Positions 63,637 to 64,000 of a DNA stretch of 64,000 bases are shown in pieces. How positions within the stretch are numbered: the first letter of the stretch is position 1; the number at the start of each line of letters is the position of its first letter. The notes beneath the pieces were generated by a model, which worked only from the letters and a program-made list of their open reading frames with translations, had not been told where the DNA came from and did not search any database. Both the position numbers and the translations under genes were made by a program. The stretch is from NCBI GenBank assembly GCA_015657535.1, contig JADHZB010001308.1, forward strand, positions 1,838 to 65,837, read 5' to 3'. This stretch comes from Nephromyces sp. MM_2019. Taxonomy: Eukaryota; Apicomplexa; Aconoidasida; Nephromycida.

Positions 63637-64000
63637 TTGCTGTATTATTGTATCAGTAGCACACTCGTTGCTGAACTTGTTCATCTCATTTTATACTGTT
63701 TATTGAGCTATATCCAGTGTGTTTTTGTATGTTGTGTCTTTATGATGCTCCATGAGCCTGTTAGATGCATCGTTTAAGCGCTCGGTAGGAAAAATGATGT
63801 TGCGACTGGTATTATGTCGATGCCGCTTCTTACACATCACGTAATATCATTCTGTCTGATATTTTTAGGTGGTATAATATGTTAGCTGTTCTTAATGCCT
63901 TTATGTATTATGGTTGAGTGCTTAAGCTTGGTAGCTATTATTTGGTGTGATTTCAATGCACATCAACTTAAACTAGATATCATTAGCGGTGTTCTGTCGT

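Overview
The window is intron-rich nuclear DNA from a eukaryote. GT-AG introns range from about 45 nt to more than 2 kb, the sequence is AT-rich with long homopolymer runs, and there are no operons, tRNAs or CRISPR arrays. Three points suggest an apicomplexan or related alveolate: an ORF at 37.1 kb starts like a bipartite plastid (apicoplast) leader, proteins carry very long Ser/Glu-rich insertions, and three tandem TTTAGGG-type telomere units lie at 23.0 kb. The species cannot be fixed from sequence alone.

Layout. 1-5361 (+): 3' part of a DOP1/Dopey gene, cut by the window edge, with a roughly 700-residue low-complexity insertion and a 40-bp tandem repeat in an intron. 5.4-9.9 kb: no gene recognised. 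9898-16527 (+): a three-exon gene for an unknown membrane protein of about 1483 aa. 16.5-19.9 kb: nothing recognised. 19.9-28.8 kb (-): many short exons of one or two unrecognised genes, partly coiled-coil. 30865-33476 (-): RPB7, complete in two exons. 33862-35013 (-): a small two-helix protein with a Vma21-like pattern. 35.6-35.8 kb: a cluster of four hairpins. 36.3-37.5 kb (+): two short ORFs, one of them a plastid-leader candidate. 39.1-45.5 kb (+): a TruA-type tRNA pseudouridine synthase in seven conserved exons plus an uncertain first exon. 48393-50978 (+): the TFIIH subunit Tfb5 in three exons. 52.4-58.7 kb (-): a multi-exon unknown membrane protein. 58730 to about 61.7 kb (+): a candidate small gene starting 19 bp from that protein's start. 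63.0-63.65 kb: a GC-richer coding-like patch.

How the genes relate. These are housekeeping genes with no operon logic: DOP1 (endosome/Golgi traffic), RPB7 and Tfb5 (RNA polymerase II and TFIIH), TruA (tRNA modification) and possibly Vma21 (V-ATPase assembly). All exon models were read by eye from splice signals, reading-frame phase and protein similarity. RPB7, Tfb5 and the TruA core are secure. The two large minus-strand genes are partial models whose exon lists are incomplete.
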